Shown here: one piece after another, positions 43,916 through 53,036 of the stretch
How the letters are laid out: each line of letters starts with the position of its first letter
Position numbering within the stretch: the first letter of the stretch is position 1
Assembly: GCA_016716745.1 (NCBI GenBank)
Contig: JADJVD010000010.1
Coordinates: forward strand, 1-64,000
Reading direction: 5' to 3'
Source: Hyphomicrobiales bacterium
GTDB taxonomy: Bacteria > Pseudomonadota > Alphaproteobacteria > Rhizobiales > Beijerinckiaceae
Length of the DNA: 64,000 nucleotides
Notes under the pieces: model-generated
The model's database searches: none
Told to the model about the DNA's origin: nothing
The model's input: the letters and a program-made list of their open reading frames with translations, nothing else
Program-made: the position numbers and the translations under genes

Positions 43916-45989
43916 ACCGCCCCTCGGCGCAGGCGATGGCGAAGGCGTATTGCAGCGCGACTTCCTCCAGCCTGTCGAAGCGGCCGGAGGCGCCGGCGTG
44001 CCCGGCCTCCATGTTGACGCGCAGCAGCGCCGGCCCGCCGCCGGTCATCGTCGCGCGCAGTTTCGCGATCCACTTGGCCGGCTCCCAGTAGGTCACGCGC
44101 GGATCGGTGAGGCCGGCGAGCGCGAGGATCGGCGGATAGGCCTTCGCCCCGACATTGTCGTAAGGCGAATAGGCGAGCATGCGGCGGAAGGCCGCCTCGT
44201 CGCGAATGGGATCGCCCCACTCCAGCCATTCCGGCGGCGTCAGCGGCAACTCCTCGTCCAGCATCGTCGTCACCACGTCGACGAAGGGAACGTCGGCGAC
44301 GATTCCGGCGAAGAGTTCGGGCGCGAGATTGGCGACGGCGCCCATCAGCATGCCGCCGGCGCTGCCGCCCTGCGCGACGATGCGGCCCTCGCTCGTCAGC
44401 CCCTCGGCGACGAGATGGCGAGCGACGGCGATGAAATCGCCGAATGTGTTCGGCTTGTTGGCGAGCTTGCCGTCCTCGTACCAGCGCCAGCCCATATCCG
44501 TCCCGCCGCGCACATGGGCGATGGCGTAGACGAAGCCGCGATCGACGAGCGACAGGCGCGAGGACGAGAAGGCCGCCGGAATGGAATGGCCATAGGCGCC
44601 GTAGCCATAGAGCAGCGTCGGCGACAGGCCGTCGAGCGGCATCTCGGCGAGATGGATCAGCGACACCGGCACGCGCGCGCCGTCGGGCGCGGTCGCGAAC
44701 AGGCGACGCGAAACATAACGCGCGGGGTCGTGCCCGGAGGGAATCTCCTGCCGCTGCAACAACGCGCGGGCGCGCGTGCGCATGTCGTAATCCCAGATCT
44801 CGCGCGGGCGCGTCATCGAGGAATACGAAAACCGCAGCGTCTGCGTATCGAATTCGAGCATGCGCTCGAAGCCGAGCGCATAGGCCTCCTCGTCGAAGGC
44901 GATGACGTGATCTTCGCCGCCCGACAGATCTCCGATCACGATGCGCGGCAGCGCGTCGACGCGCTCCAGCCGCACGATCCTGTCGGCGAACACCGCGACG
45001 TCGACGATCATGCGACCGGCGCAATAGGGCGCCAGATCGCGCCACCGATCGGGCGCGGCGAGCGGCGCCTCGACGAGCTTGAAGTCCTCCGCGCCGTCCG
45101 CATTGGTGCGGATGATCAGGCGCTCGCCGTGATGTTCGACGTCGTAGCGCAGGCCCGGCGCGCGGGCGCGCACGAGGCGCGGGCGCGCATTCGGATCGTC
45201 GAGATCGAGCAGATGCGCCTCGGCCGAATCATGGTCGTGCAGCGCGACCACGGCGAAGCGGCGCGAGCGCGTGCGCTCGACCGACATGAACCAGCGCGGA
45301 TCGTTCTCCTCGAACACACATTCGTCGCAGGTCTGATCGGTTCCCACGCGATGGCGCAGCACGCGGTAGGGACGATGATTGTCGTCGAGCGCGACGTAGT
45401 AGAAGGACGATGCGTCGGCCGTCCAGACGACATGGCCCTCGGCGCGCTCGACGCGGTCGTCGAGATCGGCGCCCGTGGCGAGGTCGCGCACGCGGATAGT
45501 GAAATATTCCGATCCCGCCTCGTCGCTCGACCAGGCGAGACGCGCATGGTCGGGCGAATGGGCGGCGCCGCCGATCTGGAAGAAGGGCTTTCCGCGCGAC
45601 AGCGCGTCCGCGTCGAGCATCACGGCTTCGCCCGTTCCGCTCCCCGATTTGCGGCAGAAGATCGGATGCTGGCCGCCGACGCGATGGCGCACATAGTAGG
45701 CGAAGGGCCCGTCGGGCGCGGGCGGCGCCGCCTCGTCCTCCTTGATGCGGCCGCGCATCTCGCCCAGCAACGCGCCGCGCAGCGGCTCGAGCGGCGCGAG
45801 CGTGGCTGCGCAATAGGCGTTTTCCGCCTCGAGCGCGGCGCGGATGTCGGGCGCGAGCGTGGCGGGATCGCGCAGCACCTCGCGCCAGTTCCCGGCCCTC
45901 AGCCAGGCGTAGTCGTCGACGCGCACGACGCCGTGCGTGACGGAGCGCGCGGGGCGAGGCGCGATGCAGGGCGCAACGGGTTCGGCCAT
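43899..45989 (-). CDS. ptrB: Oligopeptidase B (S9A prolyl oligopeptidase family)
   Basis: A 696-aa cytoplasmic serine peptidase cutting short peptides after basic residues. The N-terminal half is a seven-bladed propeller; the C-terminal alpha/beta-hydrolase domain holds the nucleophile in AQGGSAGGMLMGAV, preceded by AYAIAHVRGGTDMGWRWYEDGKLANKPNTFGDF, and the His in NMEAGHAGASGRFD. These segments match oligopeptidase B better than prolyl oligopeptidase. Its upstream region, shared with mucR, contains a 22-bp palindrome. Confidence 0.9.
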   Translation of the reverse strand: MAEPVAPCIAPRPARSVTHGVVRVDDYAWLRAGNWREVLRDPATLAPDIRAALEAENAYCAATLAPLEPLRGALLGEMRGRIKEDEAAPPAPDGPFAYYVRHRVGGQHPIFCRKSGSGTGEAVMLDADALSRGKPFFQIGGAAHSPDHARLAWSSDEAGSEYFTIRVRDLATGADLDDRVERAEGHVVWTADASSFYYVALDDNHRPYRVLRHRVGTDQTCDECVFEENDPRWFMSVERTRSRRFAVVALHDHDSAEAHLLDLDDPNARPRLVRARAPGLRYDVEHHGERLIIRTNADGAEDFKLVEAPLAAPDRWRDLAPYCAGRMIVDVAVFADRIVRLERVDALPRIVIGDLSGGEDHVIAFDEEAYALGFERMLEFDTQTLRFSYSSMTRPREIWDYDMRTRARALLQRQEIPSGHDPARYVSRRLFATAPDGARVPVSLIHLAEMPLDGLSPTLLYGYGAYGHSIPAAFSSSRLSLVDRGFVYAIAHVRGGTDMGWRWYEDGKLANKPNTFGDFIAVARHLVAEGLTSEGRIVAQGGSAGGMLMGAVANLAPELFAGIVADVPFVDVVTTMLDEELPLTPPEWLEWGDPIRDEAAFRRMLAYSPYDNVGAKAYPPILALAGLTDPRVTYWEPAKWIAKLRATMTGGGPALLRVNMEAGHAGASGRFDRLEEVALQYAFAIACAEGRFTSPR

Positions 45990-46300
45990 CGGATGCCTCG
46001 TGTGATGCGGGCGATTCTTTTATCTGCCCCGTTTTTTGGCGCCAAATCATAAATATTCATGATTTGTTCTCTTCGAAGATTTTGCGGGATTGCAAATTTT
46101 CGAGATCGCTCGCCGCAAAGAGACTGTTTTTGCCACCCCTCGACGAAGATCAACTTGCCCGCACGAAAAAACTCTTGTAAACGGAACGTGCTTTTCTTGG
46201 ATAGCCGACCGTGTTGCGCCGCACTCACTAAACGCAGCCCGAAAACATAAAAATAAGCGGCGAACCAGGCGAAAAGATATCGAGATCGGGAGCATTAGAA
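45990..46300. promoter_or_regulatory. AT-rich divergent ptrB/mucR control region with palindromes
   Basis: 311 bases, clearly richer in A+T than the surroundings. It contains a 22-bp near-perfect palindrome at 46044-46065 (AAATCAT-AAATATTC-ATGATTT, one mismatched pair), a perfect TCTTCGAAGA at 46070-46079, and an inverted repeat CGAAGATTTTGC/GCAAATTTTCG at 46074-46102. MucR/Ros proteins bind AT-rich sites and repress their own genes, so autoregulation here is plausible. Confidence 0.55.
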
Positions 46301-46717
46301 ATGGCAGACCCAGCAACGTCGGCGAACTATATAGAGCTCGCGGCGGACATCGTTTCCGCGTATGTCAGCAACAACAGTGTCAGTGCGAATGAGTTGCCCG
46401 GCCTAATCAATGATGTGCACGTCGCCCTGCTGCGCGTGACTTCGGGCGGGTCGGTCGCGCCGGCGGAGGCGCCGAAGCCGGCCGTCCCGCCGAAGAAGTC
46501 GATCTTCAACGATTACATCATCTGCCTGGAGGACGGCAAGCGCTTCAAGTCGCTGAAGCGGCATCTGCGCACCAAGTATAATCTGTCTCCGGAACAGTAT
46601 CGCGAGAAGTGGGGCCTGCCGCCCGACTATCCGATGGTCGCGCCGAACTACGCGAAAGCGCGTTCGCAGCTCGCCAAGGAGATGGGCCTCGGCCAGCAGC
46701 GCCGTCGTCGCAAGTAA
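46301..46717 (+). CDS. mucR: MucR/Ros-family transcriptional regulator lacking full zinc ligands
   Basis: A 138-aa regulator of the MucR/Ros family, which in Hyphomicrobiales acts as a global H-NS-like silencer controlling exopolysaccharide, motility and virulence. N-terminal helices (YIELAADIVSAYVSNNSVSANELPGLINDVH) mediate oligomerisation; the C-terminal DNA-binding region is CLEDGKRFKSLKRHLRTKYNLSPEQYREKWGLP. The second zinc Cys is replaced by Asp (CLED) and the final His position by Lys (RTKY), leaving only one Cys and one His, like zinc-independent family members known from Mesorhizobium. It has its own AT-rich promoter and a terminator. Confidence 0.9.
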   Translation: MADPATSANYIELAADIVSAYVSNNSVSANELPGLINDVHVALLRVTSGGSVAPAEAPKPAVPPKKSIFNDYIICLEDGKRFKSLKRHLRTKYNLSPEQYREKWGLPPDYPMVAPNYAKARSQLAKEMGLGQQRRRRK

Positions 46718-46752
46718 TATCTTCCTAGCCTTCTTTTTCCGCCTTCTGTCGG

Positions 46753-46785
46753 GGCGTCGTCGCGATTTGCGGCGACGCCTTTTTC
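46753..46785 (+). terminator. Intrinsic terminator after mucR
   Basis: An 11-base stem GGCGTCGTCGC/GCGGCGACGCC (one mismatch) with a GATTT loop, followed by TTTTTC. Strong rho-independent terminator 35 bases past the stop. Confidence 0.82.
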
Positions 46786-46901
46786 TTGCCCGCCATATCA
46801 ATACGTTGGAACCAGCTCCCCCGCGACGACGCCGCGCGGTTGACTCTCGCTTGATCGCTTTATAGGATTATTTTCGTATTTTAGGAATGATGGAGCGCCC
46901 C

Positions 46902-47735
46902 ATGTCGTCGAGCCTGTCCCGCGAATCGCAGCGCCTGCTCCGGGCGCTCGCAACCGCCGGAGCGCGCGCCGTGGCCGATCCGTTCGAGGCGGGCCGGCTC
47001 AGCGTGTTCGCGCCGCGCAACGGCGTCTCCGTGCGAATCGCCGCCGCCGCGCGCGCCGCCGTCGACGCGCTGGAGCGGGCCGATCTCGTGGTCTGGCGAG
47101 GCAAGGGCGCGCGCGCGACATGCGAACCGACGCAGGCCGGGCTGGCGGCGCTCGCGCGCGCGGACGCGCCGGACGGGTTGACGCCGTTTCAGGCCCAGCA
47201 CGCGGCGCCGGCGAAACGCCGCCCCGACGGGGCCGACGGCTCTGAGGCCTGGGTCAACGAGGCCGAGAGCCCTCTCGCCTGGCTCGCGCGGCGCAAGGGC
47301 GGCGACGGCGCGCCCTTTCTCGACGCGGCCGCGTTGCAGGCCGGCGAGCGGCTGCGCGCCGATCTCACCCGCGCGCAAATCCTGCCGCGCGTCACCTCCA
47401 ACTGGTCGGCGGCGGGCGCCGGCGGGCGCGGCGGCGCCGGGCCCGCCGAGGCGCTCGACGCCACGGTGGCGGCGCGCCAGCGCGTCGAGGCGGCGCTCGC
47501 CGCCGTCGGCGCCGAGATGGCGGGATTGCTGATCGACGTGTGCGGCTTCCTGAAGGGGCTCGAGACGATCGAGGGCGAGCGGCGCTGGCCTCCGCGTTCG
47601 GCCAAGATCGTGCTGAAGATCGCGCTCGAGCGGCTCGCTTCGCATTACGGCCTGTCGCACAGCGCGCGCGGACCGGCCGCCGCGCCGCTGCGCGGCTGGA
47701 GCGCGCCGCCCGAAGTCGTCGCGCCTGGTCTCTAG
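46902..47735 (+). CDS. DUF6456-domain helix-turn-helix protein
   Basis: A 277-aa protein. The N-terminal part (LSRESQRLLRALATAGARAV, then SVRIAAAARAAVDALERADLVVW) resembles a winged helix DNA-binding unit. The C-terminal domain, with AGERLRADLTRAQILPRVTSNW and VCGFLKGLETIEGERRWPPRSAKIVLKIALERLASHYG, matches the DUF6456 domain found in Hyphomicrobiales. Probably a regulator; targets unknown. ATG 46902 has GGAG upstream; ATG 46887 is an alternative. Convergent overlap of four bases with sufE. Confidence 0.72.
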   Translation: MSSSLSRESQRLLRALATAGARAVADPFEAGRLSVFAPRNGVSVRIAAAARAAVDALERADLVVWRGKGARATCEPTQAGLAALARADAPDGLTPFQAQHAAPAKRRPDGADGSEAWVNEAESPLAWLARRKGGDGAPFLDAAALQAGERLRADLTRAQILPRVTSNWSAAGAGGRGGAGPAEALDATVAARQRVEAALAAVGAEMAGLLIDVCGFLKGLETIEGERRWPPRSAKIVLKIALERLASHYGLSHSARGPAAAPLRGWSAPPEVVAPGL

Positions 47736-48160
47736 CCGGCGGCGGCGCGCGCCTCGGCGCGGATGCGCTCGATCATCGCGCGCAGTCCGTTGGAGCGCTG
47801 CGGCGTCAGGTGCTGGGCGAGGCCGAGGCGGGCGAACAGATCCATCGCGTCCGCGCCCGCAATGTCGCGCGCGGCGCGGCCGGAATAGAAGGCGAGCGCC
47901 AGCGCCACGAGGCCGCGCACGATGTGCGCGTCGCTGTCGCCGCGAAAGCGCAGGACCGGGCCGTCCGCACCCGGCTCCATGCGCGTCTCGAGCCAGACCT
48001 GGCTGGCGCAGCCGCGCACCTTGTTGTCCTCGGTGCGCGCCGCCTCGGGCAGCGGCTCGAGCGTGCGGCCGAGTTCGATCAGATAGCGATATCTGTCGTC
48101 CCAATCCTCGAGCAGTTCGAAATTCTCGACGATCTGCGACAGTGTTTCAGCCTGCGTCAT
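47732..48160 (-). CDS. sufE: Cysteine desulfuration protein SufE
   Basis: SufE accepts sulfane sulfur from the desulfurase SufS and passes it to the iron-sulfur scaffold. The 142-aa protein has the acceptor C51 in NKVRGCASQVWL, the same position as in E. coli SufE, with the usual FELLEDWDDRYRYLIELGR start and LTPQRSNGLRAMIERIR end. The suf operon itself is not in the window; lone sufE genes are common in alphaproteobacteria. Confidence 0.92.
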   Translation of the reverse strand: MTQAETLSQIVENFELLEDWDDRYRYLIELGRTLEPLPEAARTEDNKVRGCASQVWLETRMEPGADGPVLRFRGDSDAHIVRGLVALALAFYSGRAARDIAGADAMDLFARLGLAQHLTPQRSNGLRAMIERIRAEARAAAG

Positions 48161-48223
48161 GCGCGAACCCCTTGGTCCGCGCCCGACCTAGACCGGCGCG
48201 CCGCGCGCCGCCAGAAAAATCGC

Positions 48224-48532
48224 TCAGCGCGGGATGGTGCGCTGAACCTCCTGGAAGATCTTGCGCTGGTTTTCCGACACTTCGCGCATGACGGCGAAGG
48301 GGTTGGCCCCGCTGCCGGGCCGCTCCGTCACGGTGACGCCGCGCTCGGGAGCGGCGGCGCGCGGACGCAGCCAGGCCGAGACGGCGCGCTGGCAGCGGCC
48401 AAAATCGCTGACGCACGACACGCTCTCGGCCTGATGGGCGCTGGCGAAGCCGCCCGTATCGGGACGGCTCGGAACGATGGGCGCCAGCAACGCGGCGACG
48501 ATTGCGACGAACAGCCCGAGCAGGATCTTCAT
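48224..48532 (-). CDS. Small membrane-anchored or exported protein, unknown function
   Basis: A 102-aa protein with an N-terminal hydrophobic helix (MKILLGLFVAIVAALLAPIV), a short segment with two cysteines SVSCVSDFGRCQRAVSAW that may form a disulfide outside the cytoplasm, and a charged C-terminal helix NPFAVMREVSENQRKIFQEVQ. No known family recognised with confidence. Divergent from the histidine kinase gene. Confidence 0.6.
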   Translation of the reverse strand: MKILLGLFVAIVAALLAPIVPSRPDTGGFASAHQAESVSCVSDFGRCQRAVSAWLRPRAAAPERGVTVTERPGSGANPFAVMREVSENQRKIFQEVQRTIPR

Positions 48533-48753
48533 GATCGACGACCTCAATGTGTCGGGCCCATTTTCCGCCCCGGCCGCTAACAAGACCTTGATGAAGACTG
48601 TCGCAGCCGCTGCAATTGCCGCTCCGCGCCGACTTCCCGGCGCGATGCGCGCGAAGGCGTGAACCAGTTCTCAACCATAACGGAAGGTTCCCCGGGGCGA
48701 GGCCGCGTTAAACGTCTGCGCGCGGCGGTTTCGGCGCGAGACGCGGCACCGTT

Positions 48754-48768
48754 TTAGCGTTCGCTTAA
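48754..48768 (+). promoter_or_regulatory. CtrA-type box upstream of the histidine kinase
   Basis: TTAG-CGTTCGC-TTAA, one mismatch from TTAA-N7-TTAA, 46 bases before the kinase start. The rest of the 281-base gap shows no gene. An identical TTAG-N7-TTAA pattern lies at 52936 in the same locus. Confidence 0.5.
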
Positions 48769-48813
48769 GCCGGCAAAGCGCAGTGTGGCGAGGAGGTCGC
48801 ACGGCGGCTTCGC

Positions 48814-50643
48814 GTGGAGTTCGTTCGCGTGTTTCTGACCGAAAGCCTAGCCTGCGCCATCGCGGCGCTTGTCCATCCGGACAAGCGCGCCGACCCGGTG
48901 CAGTCGCTGCGCCATCGGGTGTTCATCGGCTGCCGCTTCGCGCTCTCGCTCGCCGTTCTGGCCGTGGGGCCGTTCTATCTGGCGCTGCATGGCGCGCCCT
49001 CCTTGCTCGAGGCGATCGCCTTCGCGCTGATGATGACGCCGCTGGCGGCCGCGCTCGTCGTGTCGCGCACCGGCGACATGTCGCGCGGCCAGATCATCCA
49101 TATCGGCGGCCTGCTGCTGGTGGTGCTGACGCTGGCCGCCGGCGGCGCCGCGCCGGCCGCCGCCGCGTGGCTCATGCTGATCCCGGTCGAGGCCGCCTTC
49201 TCGCGCAACCGCAACGTCATTCTCTTCGCCGGACTCTCCGCGCTCGCCGCGCTCGGCGTCGTCGTCGCCGCCCCGCCGATCGCGATCTCGACCGGCTCGC
49301 TCGCGCTCTTCGTCGCGCCGGCCATCGTCTACACCATGACCGCGACCCTCGCCGGCCGGCTGATGCAGCAGCAGCGCCATGTGATTGCGACCGCCGGCGA
49401 CGCGCGCTATCGCATGCTCGCCGAAACCATCGGCGATCTGGTGATGCGGCACGACCGCGCCGGCGCCGTGGTGTTCGCCAGCAACGGCGCGAACGACGTG
49501 TTCCGCTTCGCCCCGCGCGACGTCTCCGGCCGCGGCTTCTTCGAGCGCGTGCATGTGGCCGACCGCCCGACCTATCTCAACGCCATCGCGCAGGCCGCCC
49601 ATTCGCTGGAGACGGTGACTGCGTTGCTGCGCGTCCACACCGGCTCGACCCCGAGCGCGCACGGCGATTTCGAGGAGCCGATCTTCTCATGGGCGGAGCT
49701 GCGCTGCCGCCACGCCGACCGCTCGACGCAGTTCGACGACGGGGCGATGGTCGTCTCGATCGTTCGCGACGTCACCGCGAGCAAGCGGCACGAGGAAGAA
49801 CTCGAGCGCATGCGCGAGGACGCCGAACGCGCCAATCTGTGGAAGGACCGCTTCCTCGCCAATGTCAGCCACGAGCTGCGCACGCCGCTGAACGCGATCA
49901 TCGGCTTCTCGGAAATGCTCAGCAATCCGGAGCTCGCGCCGGCCGATCCGGCCAAGGGCCGCGAATACGCCGGCATCATCCATGAATCGGGGCAGCACCT
50001 GCTCGCAATGGTGAATTCGATCCTCGACATGTCGAAGATCGAGGCAGGTTGCTTCGAGCTGACGCCGGAGCCGCTCGCGCTGCGACCGCTCGTCGACTCG
50101 GTCGTCGACATGATGCGTCTGAAGGCCGAGCAGGGACGCGTCGCGTTGTCCGCGCAGGTCGACCCGCATCTCGGCGAACTCGTCGCCGACAAGCGCGCCT
50201 GCCGCCAGATTCTGATCAACCTCGTCTCCAACGCCGTGAAGTTCACGCCGGAGGGCGGTTCGGTTTCGCTTCTCGCGCGGCCCGAGGGCAACGCTGCGGC
50301 GATCGAGATCACCGACACCGGCATCGGCATTCAGGCGCCCGATCTGCCGCGCCTCGGCGACGCCTTTTTCCAGGCGCGCGCGAGCTACGACCGTCCTTAC
50401 GAGGGAACCGGGCTCGGCCTGTCGCTGGTGCGCGGCCTCGTCGGCCTGCATGGCGGCTCGATCTCGATCGAGAGCGCCCCCGGCGCCGGCACGCGCGTCT
50501 GCGTGCGTCTACCGCTCGATTGCCGCGTCGGCCCGCGCGAGTCGCAGCCGGCGAAGATCGAGACCATCGCCCGCCGCGCGCCTGCGACCGAGCGCCCCGG
50601 CGCAGCGGTCGCGCTCGACGCCGTCGCCAAACGCTTCGCCTGA
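48814..50643 (+). CDS. DivJ-like PAS sensor histidine kinase
   Basis: A 609-aa membrane sensor kinase. About six hydrophobic segments span residues 38-180; a PAS domain follows (YRMLAETIGDLVMRHDRAGAVVFASNGANDVF to VVSIVRDVTASKRHEEELERMR). The HisKA box is FLANVSHELRTPLNAIIGFSEML with H353, and the ATPase domain has ILINLVSNAVKFTPEGG, TDTGIGI and GTGLGLSLVRGLV. Layout and genomic company resemble DivJ/PleC-type kinases that feed DivK and CtrA; the ligand is unknown. The GTG start 48814 is the first in frame; GTG 48826 is possible. Confidence 0.83.
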   Translation: MEFVRVFLTESLACAIAALVHPDKRADPVQSLRHRVFIGCRFALSLAVLAVGPFYLALHGAPSLLEAIAFALMMTPLAAALVVSRTGDMSRGQIIHIGGLLLVVLTLAAGGAAPAAAAWLMLIPVEAAFSRNRNVILFAGLSALAALGVVVAAPPIAISTGSLALFVAPAIVYTMTATLAGRLMQQQRHVIATAGDARYRMLAETIGDLVMRHDRAGAVVFASNGANDVFRFAPRDVSGRGFFERVHVADRPTYLNAIAQAAHSLETVTALLRVHTGSTPSAHGDFEEPIFSWAELRCRHADRSTQFDDGAMVVSIVRDVTASKRHEEELERMREDAERANLWKDRFLANVSHELRTPLNAIIGFSEMLSNPELAPADPAKGREYAGIIHESGQHLLAMVNSILDMSKIEAGCFELTPEPLALRPLVDSVVDMMRLKAEQGRVALSAQVDPHLGELVADKRACRQILINLVSNAVKFTPEGGSVSLLARPEGNAAAIEITDTGIGIQAPDLPRLGDAFFQARASYDRPYEGTGLGLSLVRGLVGLHGGSISIESAPGAGTRVCVRLPLDCRVGPRESQPAKIETIARRAPATERPGAAVALDAVAKRFA

Positions 50644-50655
50644 CCTTCCGTCGGA

Positions 50656-51381
50656 ATGCCCGTGAACCCGAAAAGCAACAGACCGGACGCGAAGCGCCGC
50701 GCCGCCTCCGCCTCCCGTCGAGCCGGCAAGAACGGCGCCTCGCGCGCCGCAGAGGGAACCATGACCGCACTCGCACTCGGCCGCCTCAGGGCGAGCCCGC
50801 TCACCATCGTCGCCTGCGCCTCCTTCGCGGCGCTGATGACCGGCATCGCCGTCAACGCGCTGTTCCTGCAACGCGACAAGCACCCTGCCCCGTTGTTCCG
50901 CACGGCGCCTGCGCCTGCGCCCGCGCCAGCTCCGGCTCCGCAGGCGGCCGCGCCCGCCCCGGCGCCGCAGGTCGCGCACGCGGCGCCTGCTCCGGCCCCC
51001 GCCGCCGCCGCGCCCGCGCCGCAAGTCCAACCCGCGCCCGCGCAGCGCGCCGCGGCGGTGACGCCGCCGGCGCGCCCGAGCGATCTCGGGGAACAATCGC
51101 AACGCGCCGCCGCGCCTGTCGACCGCACGAAGCTCGATCCGATCGGCCAGTTGCTGCGCGGCGGCTCCACGCAGGGCGATGCGGCCAACAAGACCGTGAT
51201 GTCGGCCCAGCGCGCGCTCGCCAAGCTCGGCTACGATGTGCGCGCCGACGGCGTGATGGGCGCGGGGACGCGTCAGGCGGTCGAGCGGTTCGAGCGGCAG
51301 AACAATCTGCCCGTGACCGGCGAGTTCAGCGCGCGTACGCTGCGTCGGCTCTCGGCCGCGGCGGGGATGCCGGTCGAATAG
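50656..51381 (+). CDS. Peptidoglycan-binding domain protein with Pro/Ala-rich linker
   Basis: A 241-aa single-pass membrane protein: basic cytoplasmic N-terminus, one membrane helix (PLTIVACASFAALMTGIAVNALFLQ), a long AP-repeat linker (residues about 83-140), then a PG_binding_1-type domain VMSAQRALAKLGYDVRADGVMGAGTRQAVERFERQNNLPVTGEF. It likely anchors to the wall from the inner membrane. Follows the kinase by 12 bases, so co-transcribed. ATG 50656. Confidence 0.8.
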   Translation: MPVNPKSNRPDAKRRAASASRRAGKNGASRAAEGTMTALALGRLRASPLTIVACASFAALMTGIAVNALFLQRDKHPAPLFRTAPAPAPAPAPAPQAAAPAPAPQVAHAAPAPAPAAAAPAPQVQPAPAQRAAAVTPPARPSDLGEQSQRAAAPVDRTKLDPIGQLLRGGSTQGDAANKTVMSAQRALAKLGYDVRADGVMGAGTRQAVERFERQNNLPVTGEFSARTLRRLSAAAGMPVE

Positions 51382-51418
51382 CATTCGCGCGGGAGGAGCT
51401 GGCGCATGAGGAGCGGAC

Positions 51419-51754
51419 GTGCGCCTGCGGTCTGACTTCTGGGTCGCGGCCTATATCCGGCGCTGCGCGAGCGAGGACGCGGTCGCGGTGCTGCGCCGGC
51501 GCGGCGCGGCGGAGGCCGGCGCGATCTTCGTCAAGCTCGATCTGCTCGACGGACGCGCCCGCCTCTATGGACCGGCGCCGCAATCGGCGCTGGACGAGAC
51601 CGGCGAGCGCCGCTTCGAGCGGCTGCACAAGAGCGACGACACGACGCCCGCCGACGCAGAGGCGCGGATGGGCCGCGAGATCTCGTTCGATCCGGATCTT
51701 TGGCTGATCGAGGTCGAGGACCGCGCGGGGCGGACGTTTCTCGATCTGATCTGA
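51419..51754 (+). CDS. DUF1491 protein
   Basis: A 111-aa protein starting GTG 51419 after GAGGAG. It carries LRSDFWVAAYIRRCASEDAVAVLRRRG, GAIFVKLD and a C-terminal FDPDLWLIEVEDRAGRTFLDLI, which match the alphaproteobacterial family DUF1491 of unknown function. Third gene of the kinase unit, 37 bases after the peptidoglycan-binding gene. Confidence 0.75.
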   Translation: MRLRSDFWVAAYIRRCASEDAVAVLRRRGAAEAGAIFVKLDLLDGRARLYGPAPQSALDETGERRFERLHKSDDTTPADAEARMGREISFDPDLWLIEVEDRAGRTFLDLI

Positions 51755-51755
51755 C

Positions 51756-52889
51756 TCAGGCGCCGCCGGCGCCGCGCGCGCGGTCGGCCGCGCGGTCGGC
51801 GGGACGCGTCTCGCCGCGCGCCGCCGTCGCGGCCGGCCGGCCCGGCGCGGGGGCGGCCGACGGATCGACGAGAGGCCGATGCGCCCCGCCGGTCGGCGCG
51901 ACGCGGCCGGTGCAGGCGTCGATCAGACGGCGGGCGAGCGCCGGCCGCAGGTCGAAGGCGAGCATGCGCAGACGCTCGAAGCGCGCCATCGAGTCGCCCT
52001 GCCCCGGTTCGAGGAAGATCAGGGCGCGCTCCATCAGCGGCGCGTCGAGCGACAGCGCGGCGAGGGCGACGACCAGCGGTTCGCCGCCCTGATCCTCGGC
52101 GATACGGCGGGCGGCGAGCAGGCGAATGTCGAAGATCTCCGCCAGCAGGAGCGCGATGCGCGGCCTGTCCGCTGCGAAGGCGGCCTGCTCGAGCCGCGTC
52201 AGGAAGGCGGGATCGGCGACGCTCTGTGGCTGCGCGGCCGATCTGACGCCGAGTTGTTCGCGCTTCAGCGCGGTGAGAATGGCGAGGCGCTGCGTCGCGT
52301 CGGCGTGCAGGAAGAGCGCGGCGCAATCGGCAGGTTCGGCGCGGGCGAGCACGGCCTTGGCCAAGGCGGCGTCCTCGCGGGCGCGCGCGGCGAGCGCCTT
52401 GAGATCGGCGCGCGACAAGGGCGCCTTCGGGTTCGAGGCGAGCGCCAGCACGATGGCCGGCTCAGGCCGCATCGACAGCGCGGCGACCAGCGGCGGCTCG
52501 AGATCGGCGCGGCCGGCGACGGCGGCGGCGAGATCGACAGGCCCCCAGGCGGCGGCGGCGGCCAGGCGATGAGCCGACACGCTGCGGTTCGACCCCAGAA
52601 CGACAATCGCCGCGCCGGCCGAGACGCGCGCCAGCGCCTCCAGCACGCGCTGCGGCGCGCCCTCGTGCGCGATCAGCTTGCGCGCGACGATCTCGCAGGT
52701 CTCGGCGTCCGCCTTGTCGACGAGACGACAGGCGATCTCCTCGAACTGCGCGATCTCGACAGGCGCGTGATGGGCGCGCGTGACGAACAGATCGGCGAGG
52801 ACGCGCAGGATCACCGGGCGCACGCCGGGCTCGTCGCCGGCGCCCAGGGAGGCGAGACCGTCGAACGCGGACTGAAATCGGTTGGGCAT
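51756..52889 (-). CDS. DUF2336 protein
   Basis: A 377-aa helical-repeat protein of the alphaproteobacterial DUF2336 family. HEAT-like repeats are visible in VRPVILRVLADLFVTRAHHAPVEIAQFEEIACRLVDKAD, AALSMRPEPAIVLALASNPKAPLS and ALFLHADATQRLAILTAL. The C-terminus is an Ala/Pro/Arg-rich tail. Function unknown; close association with DUF1491 and kinase genes in this order suggests cell-cycle or envelope work. Upstream is a TTAG-N7-TTAA box. Confidence 0.78.
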   Translation of the reverse strand: MPNRFQSAFDGLASLGAGDEPGVRPVILRVLADLFVTRAHHAPVEIAQFEEIACRLVDKADAETCEIVARKLIAHEGAPQRVLEALARVSAGAAIVVLGSNRSVSAHRLAAAAAWGPVDLAAAVAGRADLEPPLVAALSMRPEPAIVLALASNPKAPLSRADLKALAARAREDAALAKAVLARAEPADCAALFLHADATQRLAILTALKREQLGVRSAAQPQSVADPAFLTRLEQAAFAADRPRIALLLAEIFDIRLLAARRIAEDQGGEPLVVALAALSLDAPLMERALIFLEPGQGDSMARFERLRMLAFDLRPALARRLIDACTGRVAPTGGAHRPLVDPSAAPAPGRPAATAARGETRPADRAADRARGAGGA

Positions 52890-52935
52890 GGTTTCGCAAT
52901 GCTTTCGGCGTTTCGACGAGATTACGCCGCGAACG

Positions 52936-52950
52936 TTAGCGACCTGTTAA
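52936..52950. promoter_or_regulatory. CtrA-type box in the DUF2336 divergent promoter
   Basis: TTAG-CGACCTG-TTAA, same half-sites and spacing as the box at 48754, located 46 bases upstream of the DUF2336 start and also upstream of the small plus-strand ORF. Confidence 0.5.
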
Positions 52951-53036
52951 CTTTCGGCGTCCTGTAATGCCTGCATTGCATCGGGCGGATGAACCGCCGC
53001 ACCCGTGACAAGACATTTTCTTTCGAGGCCGAACCA

